In this document: in pieces, positions 48,055 through 56,277 of the stretch | How the letters are laid out: each line of letters begins with the position of its first letter | Numbering within the stretch: position 1 is the stretch's first letter | Assembly (NCBI GenBank): GCA_020853395.1 | Contig: JADYYY010000007.1 | Coordinates: forward strand, 124,001 to 188,000 | Source: Acidobacteriota bacterium | GTDB lineage: Bacteria > Acidobacteriota > Vicinamibacteria > Vicinamibacterales > SCN-69-37 | Direction of reading: 5' to 3' | DNA: 64,000 nucleotides | Translations under genes and position numbers: made by a program | Notes under the pieces: model-generated | Databases searched by the model: none | Told to the model about the DNA's origin: nothing | The model's input: the letters and a program-made list of their open reading frames with translations, nothing else

Positions 48055-48999
48055 ATGCGTCGTCTTGCGAGCGTCCTCGTCGCTGTGATCGGCTGCACCG
48101 CCACGTGGGCGAGCGCGTCGCAGCCGCAGGACGCCCCGGTGTTTCGCGCCGGCGTCGACCGCGTGACCGTCGCGGCGACGGTGAAGACGCGGCGCGGCAG
48201 GCCGGTGCTGGGCCTGCAGCCCGAGGACTTCCAACTCTTCGACAACGGCGTACGGCGGCCGATCACCGACTTCCGCAGCGACGCGGGCCCGGTGAGCCTC
48301 GCGCTGCTCGTGGACTTCAGCGGCAGCATGGGCGTGGCCGCGCGGCGGCAGGCCACCCATGACGCAGCGTATCACCTGATCAGCACGCTCACGCCTGGCG
48401 TGGACCAGGCTGGCCTGTACGTGTTCGACTCCCGACTGCGCGAACTGCAATCGCTCGCGCCGGCGCCGGGCGACATCCTCTCGCAGCTCGATGCCGTGTC
48501 GCGTCCGTTCGGCGCGACCTCGCTCTTCGACGCCATCGCCGAAACCGGCCGTGTGCTCGCCACGGTGGGCAGCCCACGGCGCGCGGTGGTGGCCATCACC
48601 GATGGCGCGGACAACTGGAGCCGGCTGTCCGCGGAACAGGTGTCCGGCATCGCCAGCTCGATCGACGTGCCGGTCTACATCATGGTCGTGGTCTCGCCCT
48701 TCGATCGGTTCGGCCGGTCGACCGTGGACGATCCACGTCTGGTCGATGCCGCCATGAGCGGCCCGTTGGCCAATCTCGCTCACTGGACCGGGGGCGAGAT
48801 TCATGTCGGTGTCGGTCCGCTGCAGACGGGCCAGGCCGCGAAGCAGATCGTCGCCGAGCTGCGCCAGCAGTATCTCATCGCGTTCGAACCAGGCCGCCAG
48901 ACGGGGTGGCATCCGATCGAGCTGCGCATGCGGGACAAGGATCTCGTCGTGCGGGCACGCAGCGGATACGTCGTCCAGGGGCCGCGGGAAGGTCTGTAA
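48055..48999 (+). CDS. Secreted VWA domain protein (acidobacterial VWFA-related type)
   Basis: This 314-residue protein has a signal peptide (MRRLASVLVAVIGCTATWASA), the short beta domain typical of the family (VTVAATVKTRRGRPVLGLQPEDFQLF), and a VWA domain with an intact MIDAS start LLVDFSGSMG (DxSxS) and AITDGADNW. Unlike the relative at 11941 it is short and keeps the metal-binding motif. The role is unknown. GGGGAG precedes the ATG, and an OmpA-like lipoprotein gene follows 19 bp later. Confidence 0.88.
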   Translation: MRRLASVLVAVIGCTATWASASQPQDAPVFRAGVDRVTVAATVKTRRGRPVLGLQPEDFQLFDNGVRRPITDFRSDAGPVSLALLVDFSGSMGVAARRQATHDAAYHLISTLTPGVDQAGLYVFDSRLRELQSLAPAPGDILSQLDAVSRPFGATSLFDAIAETGRVLATVGSPRRAVVAITDGADNWSRLSAEQVSGIASSIDVPVYIMVVVSPFDRFGRSTVDDPRLVDAAMSGPLANLAHWTGGEIHVGVGPLQTGQAAKQIVAELRQQYLIAFEPGRQTGWHPIELRMRDKDLVVRARSGYVVQGPREGL

Positions 49000-49018
49000 G
49001 TCACACAGGGGGTCTCAC

Positions 49019-49717
49019 ATGCGGAAGTCATTGATTGTCCTGAGCGTGTTCGCATTCGCCACCGCGGGGTCGGCGGCGTGCGCCACGAAAGGGTTCGTCC
49101 GGAACCAGGTCGGCCAGGTGAGCAGCAAGGTCGACTCGCTCGGCCAGGCGCTCGAGCAGACGCAGGAGCGTCAGCGCGAGAGCGAAGCCAAGCTGGGGCA
49201 GCAGATCGGCGACGTCGACACGAGGGCCGGCGCGGCCCAGAGCGCGGCGGATCGCGCCGGCACGGCGGCGTCCACCGCCGACACGAAGGCCGTCGCGGCC
49301 AACGAGGCGGCGAGCCGCGCGATGACGAAGGTGGAGGAAGTCGACAAGGCCGCCAAGCGCATCGTCTACGAAGTGGTGCTGAGCGAGGACCAGGGCAACT
49401 TCAAGTTCGGCGGAGCGGACCTGCCGGACACGGCGAAGGCGAAGATCGACGAGGTGGTCAACCAGCTCATGTCGGATCCGAAGGGCGCCTACTTCGAGAT
49501 CGAAGGCCACACCGACAACGTCGGCGACAAGGTGTACAACGAGCGGCTCGGCCTCGACCGCGCCGACGCGGTGAAGCGGTACCTCTACGAGCAGCACCAC
49601 ATCCCGCTGCACCGGATGAACGTGATCAGCTACGGCGAAGACAAACCGGCCGGCGACAACAAGACCCGCCAGGGCCGCGCCCAGAACCGCCGCGTCGTCA
49701 TCCGCGTGCTCGCGTAG
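49019..49717 (+). CDS. OmpA-family peptidoglycan-binding lipoprotein
   Basis: This 232-residue outer-membrane lipoprotein has the lipobox GSAAC (Cys about residue 20). A long helical, coiled-coil-like region (about 30-115) resembles Lpp/YadA stalk heptads. The C-terminal OmpA domain has FEIEGHTDNVGDKVYNERL and the peptidoglycan-contacting NRRV at the end. It would tether the outer membrane to the cell wall. A strong terminator follows. Confidence 0.92.
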   Translation: MRKSLIVLSVFAFATAGSAACATKGFVRNQVGQVSSKVDSLGQALEQTQERQRESEAKLGQQIGDVDTRAGAAQSAADRAGTAASTADTKAVAANEAASRAMTKVEEVDKAAKRIVYEVVLSEDQGNFKFGGADLPDTAKAKIDEVVNQLMSDPKGAYFEIEGHTDNVGDKVYNERLGLDRADAVKRYLYEQHHIPLHRMNVISYGEDKPAGDNKTRQGRAQNRRVVIRVLA

Positions 49718-49738
49718 CCCCGCGTCGACGCTCACCAC

Positions 49739-49771
49739 AACGCCTGTCCGGTCTCGGACAGGCGTTTTTTT
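49739..49771 (+). terminator. Rho-independent terminator
   Basis: A perfect 10-bp stem CGCCTGTCCG / CGGACAGGCG with a GTCT loop is followed by seven T. It ends the VWA-OmpA transcription unit. Confidence 0.95.
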
Positions 49772-49790
49772 CTTGTCTGGAGCGTCGTCA

Positions 49791-50047
49791 GGGCAAAGGG
49801 CAAAGGGCAGAGGGCAAAGGTAAAGGGGGAAGGGATAAGGGAAGGGCAAAGGGAAAAGGGGCCCCCAAAACTCCGCAGCAGCCCGCGTTTTCCCTCATCC
49901 GCCTGTCGCCGCTGGCTCCTCTGGGGCCGGCTGGGCCCTTGGCCCCTGTGACCTTTGCCGTCCTTTTCCCTTGCCCCCTTTGCCCTTCCTTTTCCCTCTT
50001 CCCTATACCCTTTACCTTTGCCCTTTGCCCTCTGCCCTTTGCCCTTG
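49791..50047. repeat. Inverted polypurine/polypyrimidine 'GGGCAAA' tracts
   Basis: A purine-rich tract of variants of gggcaaa/gggcaga (about 49791-49862) is followed by about 95 bp of spacer. A pyrimidine-rich tract of tttgccc/ccttttccc units (about 49958-50047) then forms its imperfect inverted complement. The same two tracts recur at 58914-58992 and 60280-60376. There is no coding signal. Confidence 0.85.
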
Positions 50048-50063
50048 TATGACGTTGCTCATA
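50048..50063. promoter_or_regulatory. Candidate CRP/FNR-like operator upstream of nirK
   Basis: TATGAC-gttg-CTCATA is a palindrome with one mismatched pair and the 4-bp centre typical of FNR-family sites. Its centre is about 42 bp upstream of the start point predicted from the -10-like hexamer at 50086. A perfect version of the palindrome lies at 55469-55484. Confidence 0.55.
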
Positions 50064-50085
50064 CCGCCGCATGGGGTGGAGATCG

Positions 50086-50091
50086 TATAAG
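50086..50091 (+). promoter_or_regulatory. -10-like hexamer of the predicted nirK promoter
   Basis: TATAAG lies with no clear -35 element, as expected for a promoter dependent on an activator bound at -41.5. The predicted start point is near 50098, leaving a leader of about 55 nt that ends with AGGAGG before the nirK ATG. Confidence 0.45.
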
Positions 50092-50153
50092 GCTTGTAGC
50101 GAAGAGCGATCAGGCATGCGCCCTGCAGGAGGGCGTCGGCGGCAGGAGGAGCA

Positions 50154-51626
50154 ATGACTCGGAATATGGCGGGACGAGGGGCGGGTTGGATGGCGGGGAT
50201 GGCGACGATCGTCGTGTTGGGCGGGTGCGGGACGCCACCGCGGCAGGACGCCGCCACGCTGGAAGTGCAAGGCCAGGAAGTGGCGGTGATGACCGACGCG
50301 CCGAACGTGCCGCCGCCCATCACGCGGCGGACGCCCACGAGGGTCGTCGCGAACCTGGAAGTCACCGAAGTGGTCAAGCGGCTCGCCGACGGCGTGGACT
50401 ACACGTTCTGGACGTTCGGCGGCGCGGTGCCGGGCAAGTTCATCCGCGTGCTCGAAGGCGACGAAGTCGAGTTCACGCTGAGCAATCACCCCTCGAGCCG
50501 CATGCCGCACAACATCGATCTGCACGCCGTCACCGGGCCGGGCGGCGGCGCGGCGGCGTCGATGACCGCGCCCGGGCATTCCTCCAAGTTCTCGTTCAAG
50601 GCGATCAATCCTGGGCTCTACGTCTACCACTGCGCCACCGCACCGGTCGGCATGCACGTGGCGAACGGCATGTACGGCCTGATCCTCGTCGAACCACGCG
50701 AGGGCCTGCCGAAGGTCGACCGTGAGTACTACGTGATGCAGAGCGAGTTCTACACGCAGGGCCGCTACGGCGCGCCCGGCCTGCAGCCGTTCAGCATGGA
50801 GAAGGCGCTCACCGAAACGCCCGACTACGTCGTGTTCAACGGAGCGGTTGGCGCGATCAGCGGCGACCAGGCGCTCAAGGCCAGCGTCGGCGAGCGGATC
50901 CGGCTCTTCATGGGCAACGGCGGCCCGAACATCGTCTCGTCGTTCCACGTCATCGGCGAGATCTTCGACAACGTCGTGCACGAAGGCGGGACGATGGTCA
51001 ACCACAACGTGCAGTCGACGATGATCCCGGCCGGCGGCTCGACCATCGTCGAGTTCAAGGTCGAAGTGCCGGGCACGCTGATCCTCGTGGACCACTCGCT
51101 CTTCCGCGCGTTCAACAAGGGCGCGCTCGGGCAGATCAAGGTGGATGGGCCGGACAACGCGCGCGTGTACTCGGGCAAGCAGTCCGACGAGATCTATCAG
51201 CCCGAAGGCGGCGCGATTCAGTCCGTGCCGCAGGCGGGCATTCCGCGGCCGCCGGCCACGAACAAGGCGGAGCGGATCACGCGCGGCCAGGCGTCGTATG
51301 CCGGCACCTGCGCGGCCTGCCACCAGCCGGCCGGCCAGGGTCTGGCCGCCGCGTTCCCGCCGCTCGCCGCGTCCGACTACCTCAACGCCGACAAACGGCG
51401 TGCGATCTCGGCCATCGTCCACGGGTTGAGCGGCGAGGTCACGGTGAAGGGCCAGAAGTTCAACAGCGTGATGCCGGCGCTGACGATGTCGGATGAAGAG
51501 ATCGCCAACGTGCTGACGTACGTGTACAACAACTGGGGCAACGCCGGGTTCGAGGTGACGCCAGCCGAAGTGGCGGCGGTCCGCGCGGCCGCGCCGGCCA
51601 AGGCCGGTGCGCCGGCGGCCGAGTGA
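50154..51626 (+). CDS. nirK: Copper nitrite reductase with C-terminal cytochrome c domain
   Basis: This enzyme reduces nitrite to nitric oxide in the periplasm. The 490-residue lipoprotein (lipobox LGGC, Cys25) has two cupredoxin domains. Type 1 copper ligands are His119, Cys160, His168 and Met173; type 2 ligands are His124, His159 and His314. The catalytic Asp122 and His265 are also present. A mono-haem cytochrome c domain follows from about residue 370, with CAACH (386-390) and a likely axial Met440. The fused cytochrome probably passes electrons directly to type 1 copper. AGGAGG lies before the ATG, and nirV and sco follow in the same direction. Confidence 0.95.
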   Translation: MTRNMAGRGAGWMAGMATIVVLGGCGTPPRQDAATLEVQGQEVAVMTDAPNVPPPITRRTPTRVVANLEVTEVVKRLADGVDYTFWTFGGAVPGKFIRVLEGDEVEFTLSNHPSSRMPHNIDLHAVTGPGGGAAASMTAPGHSSKFSFKAINPGLYVYHCATAPVGMHVANGMYGLILVEPREGLPKVDREYYVMQSEFYTQGRYGAPGLQPFSMEKALTETPDYVVFNGAVGAISGDQALKASVGERIRLFMGNGGPNIVSSFHVIGEIFDNVVHEGGTMVNHNVQSTMIPAGGSTIVEFKVEVPGTLILVDHSLFRAFNKGALGQIKVDGPDNARVYSGKQSDEIYQPEGGAIQSVPQAGIPRPPATNKAERITRGQASYAGTCAACHQPAGQGLAAAFPPLAASDYLNADKRRAISAIVHGLSGEVTVKGQKFNSVMPALTMSDEEIANVLTYVYNNWGNAGFEVTPAEVAAVRAAAPAKAGAPAAE

Positions 51627-51660
51627 CGCTCGCGCACGCCATCAGCGACGGAACGTGTTC

Positions 51661-52563
51661 ATGAAGGCACGACGACGGGATGAGACGACACGGGTGGCGG
51701 CCAGGGCCGCCATCCTCGTCGTCTGTCTCGCGAGCACCGCCGGCGTCGTGGCGCAGGAGCGCCGCGACGCCGCGGTCTCGAAGCCTCCGGCCGGGATGGT
51801 GACCGTGCCGGCCGGCTCGTACGTGCCGCTCTACCGTCCGCCCACGTCGCCGACCGCCGCGGGGCCGGGGCGCGCCGGCGCCGCGACGCCGGCGGTCCCG
51901 GTCTCCCGCCGCGTCGAGGCGTTCCAGATGGACGTCTTCCCCGTCACGAACGGCGAGTACTTGGAGTTCGTGCGCCAGCATCCCGAGTGGCGCAAGTGGC
52001 GTGTCAAGAAGCTCTTCGCCGAAGAATCGTATCTCTCGCACTGGAAGGACGAGCTCGATCCCGGTCCGCTGGCGCCCGCCGACAGCCCGGTCGTCAACGT
52101 GTCGTGGTTCGCCGCGCGCGCGTACTTGAAAGCGCAGGGCAAGGAGCTGCCGACCGTCGATCAGTGGGAGTACGCGGCGGCGGCGAGCGAAACGCGACGC
52201 GACGCGTCGCGCGACGCGGCCTTCATCGACCGTCTGCGCGTCTGGTACGGTCAGGCGGTGCCGGATCCGCTGCCATCCGTACGCACCGGCTTCCGGAACG
52301 TGTACGGCATCCGCGGCCTGCACGGACTCGTCTGGGAGTGGACGCTCGACTTCAACTCCGCGCTGGTGAGCGGCGAATCACGCGCCGACAGCGCGCTCGA
52401 GCGGTCGCTGTACTGCGGCAGCGGCGCGAGCGGCGCCGCCGACTTCGAGAACTATCCGGCATTCATGCGCTACGCGCTGCGGAGCAGCCTGCAGGCGCGG
52501 TACGCCGTCGGCAGCCTGGGCTTCCGCGGCGTCCGGAACCTGCCATCCGGAGGAACACGATGA
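51661..52563 (+). CDS. nirV: NirV-like protein, formylglycine-generating-enzyme fold
   Basis: This 300-residue secreted protein has a signal peptide (about residues 12-32) and an FGE/SUMF1-type domain: FQMDVFPVTNGEYLEFV, PVVNVSWFAARAYLKAQGK, LPTVDQWEYAA and GLHGLVWEWTLDF. Genes of this type next to nirK are known as nirV. Only one Cys (LYCGSGASG) remains where active formylglycine-generating enzymes have a redox pair, and GSLGFRGVR replaces the usual GFRCAR end, so catalytic activity as an FGE is unlikely. A role in NirK maturation or stability is inferred. The next gene overlaps its stop. Confidence 0.85.
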   Translation: MKARRRDETTRVAARAAILVVCLASTAGVVAQERRDAAVSKPPAGMVTVPAGSYVPLYRPPTSPTAAGPGRAGAATPAVPVSRRVEAFQMDVFPVTNGEYLEFVRQHPEWRKWRVKKLFAEESYLSHWKDELDPGPLAPADSPVVNVSWFAARAYLKAQGKELPTVDQWEYAAAASETRRDASRDAAFIDRLRVWYGQAVPDPLPSVRTGFRNVYGIRGLHGLVWEWTLDFNSALVSGESRADSALERSLYCGSGASGAADFENYPAFMRYALRSSLQARYAVGSLGFRGVRNLPSGGTR

Positions 52564-53195
52564 CCGCGTCGCCGATCGCACGCACCGCCGGCCTCGTGCT
52601 GGCGTTGACCGTCGCCGCCAGCAGCCTCGCCGGGTGCGGCGACCGCCAGCCATCGGCGGCGGCATCCGCGCCGGCCGCCTCCCGCGATCTGCCGCCTGAC
52701 GGAACGCTCACGGGCGAGTCGATCTTCGATCTCGACCTTCCGCTCGTCGACCACGCGGGCCGCACGCTGAAGCTCGCGGACCTCGGCGGGCACGTGATGG
52801 TCGCCGCGATGGTGTACACGTCGTGCACGACCATCTGCATCATGATCACCGAGGAGATGAAGCAGATCGAACGGCAACTGGCCGGCGTCGATCGCGACGT
52901 GCGCTACGTGCTGTTCTCGCTCGACCCCGGGCGCGACACGCCGGCCGCGATGCAGCAGTTCGCGAAGGCGCACGAGCTCGACACGAGCCGCTGGACGCTG
53001 TACGCGGCATCCGAGGAAGGCGTGCGCGATCTGGCCGCCGTGCTGGGCGTGAAGTACCGCGAGGAGGAGAACGGCGAGATCGCGCACTCGGCGATGATCT
53101 TCGTCATCGACGGCCGCGGCGTCGTGCGGCACCGCCAGGTCGGCGTCCGGCAGGATCCGGCGCCGCTCGTCGCCGCCGTCCAGAAAGCCCGCTAG
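52560..53195 (+). CDS. SCO1/SenC family copper chaperone lipoprotein
   Basis: SCO proteins deliver copper to the CuA site of subunit II of haem-copper enzymes. This 211-residue lipoprotein (lipobox SLAGC) has the thioredoxin-like SCO fold with the copper ligands Cys-x3-Cys in SCTTIC and the distal His in EIAHSAMIF. The ATG overlaps the nirV stop. Its placement between nirK and a CuA-containing enzyme fits a copper-supply role for either. Confidence 0.92.
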   Translation: MTASPIARTAGLVLALTVAASSLAGCGDRQPSAAASAPAASRDLPPDGTLTGESIFDLDLPLVDHAGRTLKLADLGGHVMVAAMVYTSCTTICIMITEEMKQIERQLAGVDRDVRYVLFSLDPGRDTPAAMQQFAKAHELDTSRWTLYAASEEGVRDLAAVLGVKYREEENGEIAHSAMIFVIDGRGVVRHRQVGVRQDPAPLVAAVQKAR

Positions 53196-53286
53196 CCTCG
53201 CTCGCCCCGACGCGATCGGCTGCGGTCACTCGCCACCCGGCATTCCAATCTCACCACCCACCTTCACCGCTCAACTCGCGCCCTCG

Positions 53287-53865
53287 TCAGGGTCGAATCT
53301 CGAACAGCGCGCGCCGTTCGGGGTCGTAGCTGATGAGCCGTACCTGTCCTGGCGAGAAGTCCAGCCGCGCGTTGTACGTCAGGGCCGCCGGCACCGCCTC
53401 GATCAGCTCCTCGTGCCGACGCGACGCGTCGCGCCCGGCGGACGTGGCGTTCGCATCCGGCGCGCCCGCCGTGTCGCCGCCGATGCGCGTGAACCGGACG
53501 GTGATGTCGGCCGGACCAGCCGGCACATGAATCTCGTGGAAAACGTAGAGCGGCCGGTCGCGGCGGAGTCCGCCGGGGTGCACGGGCGCCGTGAGCAGCA
53601 CCGTGGAGTCCCGGAGGACCTCCAACTGGTAGGACGCGTTCGCGCCCTCGCAGATGACCGGCTGCCGCATGTGCGGCGGCAGCGCCTTCAGCGCGTCGGG
53701 GCTTTGCTCATGGCACTCCTCGATGCGCTCGGGGCGCGCGCGCCACGTCAGACGCAGCACCGCCTCCTGGCCGCCTGACTGCGGCAGCGGGACCTGCGAG
53801 AGCACGGCGATTCCCGCGGCCGCGATCATGCCACCCGCCAACCCGATCACGCGAGCCATCGTCAT
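53287..53865 (-). CDS. Membrane-anchored hypothetical protein coupled to the cytochrome b fusion
   Basis: This 192-residue protein has one N-terminal membrane helix (ARVIGLAGGMIAAAGIAVLS), and the rest is probably periplasmic and beta-rich. Two Cys (ECHEQSPD and PVICEGANA) could form a disulfide or bind a cofactor, but no known motif is present. I do not recognise the family. The ATG at 53865 overlaps the stop of the cytochrome b fusion gene (ATGA), suggesting it is an accessory or subunit of that protein. Confidence 0.75.
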   Translation of the reverse strand: MTMARVIGLAGGMIAAAGIAVLSQVPLPQSGGQEAVLRLTWRARPERIEECHEQSPDALKALPPHMRQPVICEGANASYQLEVLRDSTVLLTAPVHPGGLRRDRPLYVFHEIHVPAGPADITVRFTRIGGDTAGAPDANATSAGRDASRRHEELIEAVPAALTYNARLDFSPGQVRLISYDPERRALFEIRP

Positions 53866-55418
53866 CTCAGCACTTCCTCGGGGACGGTCTCGCACACGGC
53901 GGCGTCGCCGGCGTCGACCGGTTCCGGCGCGGCCGTGCCGAGCGCCGCGATGTCGGCCTTGAACGCGCGCACTGCCGCGAGCGCCAGCGCGGATTCATGG
54001 GCGCCAGCGTAGGTGATCCGCACGCGCGCTCTCGGTACTCTGGGCTGCAGCTCGGCCTCGCGCCCCTGGAACATCCGCTCGGCCAGCCACTTCGGCCCTT
54101 CGCGATTCCAGCAGTCGCGAGGCGGACACGCGATCACCAGCACGCCGCCGGCGCCGTCGCGAACGAGGCGCTCGATCACGGACGTGTGCAGGTTGCCGGC
54201 GCACGAGACCGGCCGGAAGGCGGCGCCAGCGGACTCGATCGCCGGCGCGAATCGCCCGGCGCCGCGCTCGCAGCCGAGAGCGACGACGCTGCCGTGCCGC
54301 ACGGTGGTCATGACCTCACGGGCCGCCGCGAGCTGGTCCCGCCCCGTGCGGCCCGCCGGTCCGATGCCCATCGGCGCGCAGGACGCCGAGCAGATACCGC
54401 AGCTCACGCACAGATCCGGATTCACCTCGGCGACGAGCGTCGGACGCGCGTCCGTCCTCGGCACCATCTCGATGGCGCCGTAGGGACAGTCGGTGGCGCA
54501 GTGCGTGCAGCCCGTGCAGACGTCGGGATCGACCGTCGACGCCGGAGGTCTCGCCCCCCGAGGCCGGCGCGTGAACGCGGGCACGACCAACAACGCCGCG
54601 GCTGCGCCGGTCAGCAGCGCCAAGAGCGCGCCGCCGCCGATCCTCGAGCTGAGCGGCAGCCAGAACGCGACGAAGACGTCGGCCGGCACCACGGTGGGCA
54701 GCGCGAACGGATTGGCTTTCGGCACCATGACCAGGGGCCGCGCGATCGCGACCGCGGCCAGCAGGCCCACCACGGTCCACAGCAGCGGACGCGGCGGCAG
54801 CAGCATCGGCCGCTGCAGCCGCTTGACGTGCAGCCAGAACATGACGCCCATGCCGAGCGGCACGCCGATGTGCGCGAAGAGCGTGATGAAGAAGAACACG
54901 CTCGGCACCGGGCGCTCGCCCGTGAACGCGCGGCTCACCGGCTCCGACAGGACCGGCAGCCGGTCGGCCATCCGCGCGCCGGCGACCGCGAGCTGCTCGC
55001 CGAACGTGTCCCAGACCATCACGTAGCCGGTCCACGCACAGAGGTAGAGCAGCACCACCAGCAGCCCGCCGGTGACCCACGCCATCGTGCGTGCGCCCCA
55101 GCTTCGCGCCTGCGCGAACATCCGGACGGCGTGCACGGCGGTCGCGACGATCGCCGCGTCGGTCGCGTACCGATGCAGGCCCCGCACCCAGTTGCCGAGC
55201 CAGAGGTCGCCGGTCAGCCGGCTCACCGATTCCCATGGCGCGCCCACGCGATAGAACAGCAGCAGCCAGACCCCGGTGACGAGCAGCACCAGCCACATCG
55301 CCACCGCAATCGTGCCGCTCTGGTAGAGGGGATTGAACCGCCAGGTATAGAGCCGGTTCGCGATCGCATCGGCTCTCGTCACGAGCCCGAGCATCGCGCG
55401 CTCGATCGTCTTCAGCAT
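53862..55418 (-). CDS. Cytochrome b / 2x[4Fe-4S] ferredoxin / MvhD-like fusion protein
   Basis: This 518-residue electron-transfer fusion has an N-terminal cytochrome b/b6-type membrane domain (about 1-280). Two His pairs with the x13 spacing of b haems are present: His82/His96 and His183/His197. A ferredoxin domain follows, with CTGCTHCATDCPYG (301-314) and CVSCGICSASCAPMG (337-351). The last part (about 375-470) resembles the MvhD/FlpD delta subunit of heterodisulfide-reductase complexes, with Cys383, Cys406, Cys431 and Cys436. It probably links the quinone pool or a cytoplasmic low-potential donor to periplasmic acceptors. It is divergent from the CuA oxidoreductase operon. The combination is unusual and its role is inferred. 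Confidence 0.88.
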   Translation of the reverse strand: MLKTIERAMLGLVTRADAIANRLYTWRFNPLYQSGTIAVAMWLVLLVTGVWLLLFYRVGAPWESVSRLTGDLWLGNWVRGLHRYATDAAIVATAVHAVRMFAQARSWGARTMAWVTGGLLVVLLYLCAWTGYVMVWDTFGEQLAVAGARMADRLPVLSEPVSRAFTGERPVPSVFFFITLFAHIGVPLGMGVMFWLHVKRLQRPMLLPPRPLLWTVVGLLAAVAIARPLVMVPKANPFALPTVVPADVFVAFWLPLSSRIGGGALLALLTGAAAALLVVPAFTRRPRGARPPASTVDPDVCTGCTHCATDCPYGAIEMVPRTDARPTLVAEVNPDLCVSCGICSASCAPMGIGPAGRTGRDQLAAAREVMTTVRHGSVVALGCERGAGRFAPAIESAGAAFRPVSCAGNLHTSVIERLVRDGAGGVLVIACPPRDCWNREGPKWLAERMFQGREAELQPRVPRARVRITYAGAHESALALAAVRAFKADIAALGTAAPEPVDAGDAAVCETVPEEVLR

Positions 55419-55468
55419 CGGGCCCGCGCCTTCACGGTTTCATCGTAGGCGCCGCATCCTGCAAACCG

Positions 55469-55484
55469 TATGACGAGTGTCATA
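55469..55484. promoter_or_regulatory. Perfect 6-4-6 palindrome, candidate CRP/FNR-like operator
   Basis: TATGAC-gagt-GTCATA is a perfect inverted repeat in the divergent region between the cytochrome b fusion and the CuA enzyme operon. On the minus strand a -10-like TACGAT (55447-55442) places the predicted start near 55435, exactly 41.5 bp from the palindrome centre. A near copy precedes nirK. Confidence 0.6.
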
Positions 55485-55519
55485 CCCGGCCCTCCGGGTG
55501 CGGGGGTACCGTGCATGTC

Positions 55520-55690
55520 ATGCGCACTCCTGCTGAGACTCCTCACTCCGACGACGCCGTGCCGCTCGGCCAGCGCCTCTTCGACAACGTGTTCCTGCTG
55601 CTCGGGGCCGGTCTGCTCGTCATGCTGCTCGTCTACACCGGCTGGGGTCTCGTGGAAGTGCTGACGCTTCCGCCCGCCCCGCTTCCCTGA
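55520..55690 (+). CDS. Single-helix small subunit of the CuA haem-copper enzyme
   Basis: This 56-residue peptide starts MRTPAETPHSDDAVPLGQRL and has one membrane helix (FLLLGAGLLVMLLVYTGWGLV), with short polar ends. It is below the size limit of usual gene calls, but it has an uninterrupted frame from ATG to TGA, membrane character, and lies 8 bp before the subunit II gene. B-family oxidases (ba3) contain a similar one-helix subunit IIa, so I infer the same role here. The Shine-Dalgarno is weak (G-rich, far upstream). Confidence 0.7.
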   Translation: MRTPAETPHSDDAVPLGQRLFDNVFLLLGAGLLVMLLVYTGWGLVEVLTLPPAPLP

Positions 55691-55698
55691 GGTACGTC

Positions 55699-56277
55699 AT
55701 GCTGACCGACACGCACACCGGGCTGGACTTCCCCCAGGGCACCTGGTGGAAACCGGCGCACAAATCCGAGAAGGTCTGGGTCGCCATCGCCTTCGTCTGG
55801 TGCATGGTGCTCTTCGCCATGATGCCGCTCTGGCACTGGAAAGGCGGCCAGAACCCGTCGGGCATCCGCCGGACGACGACGCCCGCCGACTTCATGGCGC
55901 GGGTGACGGAGTTCACGAACCAGTACAAGGTCGGCGAGGATCGCGGGCTGCCGATCGTGGCGCCGCCGCCCGGCGCCGACGTGTACCTCGTCGCCTACTC
56001 GTTCCAGTGGTCGCCGATTCTCAAGCTGCAGAAGAACGTCGAGTACACGCTCCATCTCTCGTCGCTCGACGTGAACCACGGCTTCTCGCTCTACCCGATC
56101 AACGTCAATTTCCAGGTCGTCCCCGGCTACGACTACGGGCTGCGCGTCACGCCCAACGCGGCGGGCGACTTCCGGATCATCTGCAATGAGTTCTGCGGCA
56201 TCGGCCACCACATCATGGTCGGCCGCGTGATGGTGGACGACGCGCCGTCCGTGGCGTCCCTGGGAGGTGTGCGATGA
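55699..56277 (+). CDS. CuA-containing subunit II of a haem-copper oxidoreductase
   Basis: This 192-residue subunit II receives electrons from a periplasmic donor. One N-terminal membrane helix (about 26-46) anchors a cupredoxin domain. The binuclear CuA ligands are complete: His127 (LDVNHGFSLY), Cys162 and Cys166 (CNEFCGIGHH), His170 and Met173, plus Glu164 between the cysteines. The single anchor helix and compact size resemble B-family (ba3-type) enzymes. GAGG precedes the ATG, and the stop overlaps the subunit I start (ATGA). Confidence 0.93.
   Translation: MLTDTHTGLDFPQGTWWKPAHKSEKVWVAIAFVWCMVLFAMMPLWHWKGGQNPSGIRRTTTPADFMARVTEFTNQYKVGEDRGLPIVAPPPGADVYLVAYSFQWSPILKLQKNVEYTLHLSSLDVNHGFSLYPINVNFQVVPGYDYGLRVTPNAAGDFRIICNEFCGIGHHIMVGRVMVDDAPSVASLGGVR

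Noticed and set aside
49791-50047. CRISPR array or satellite in the purine/pyrimidine tracts
   Set aside because: Units are 6-8 bp, without regular spacers or constant repeats, and no cas genes are present.
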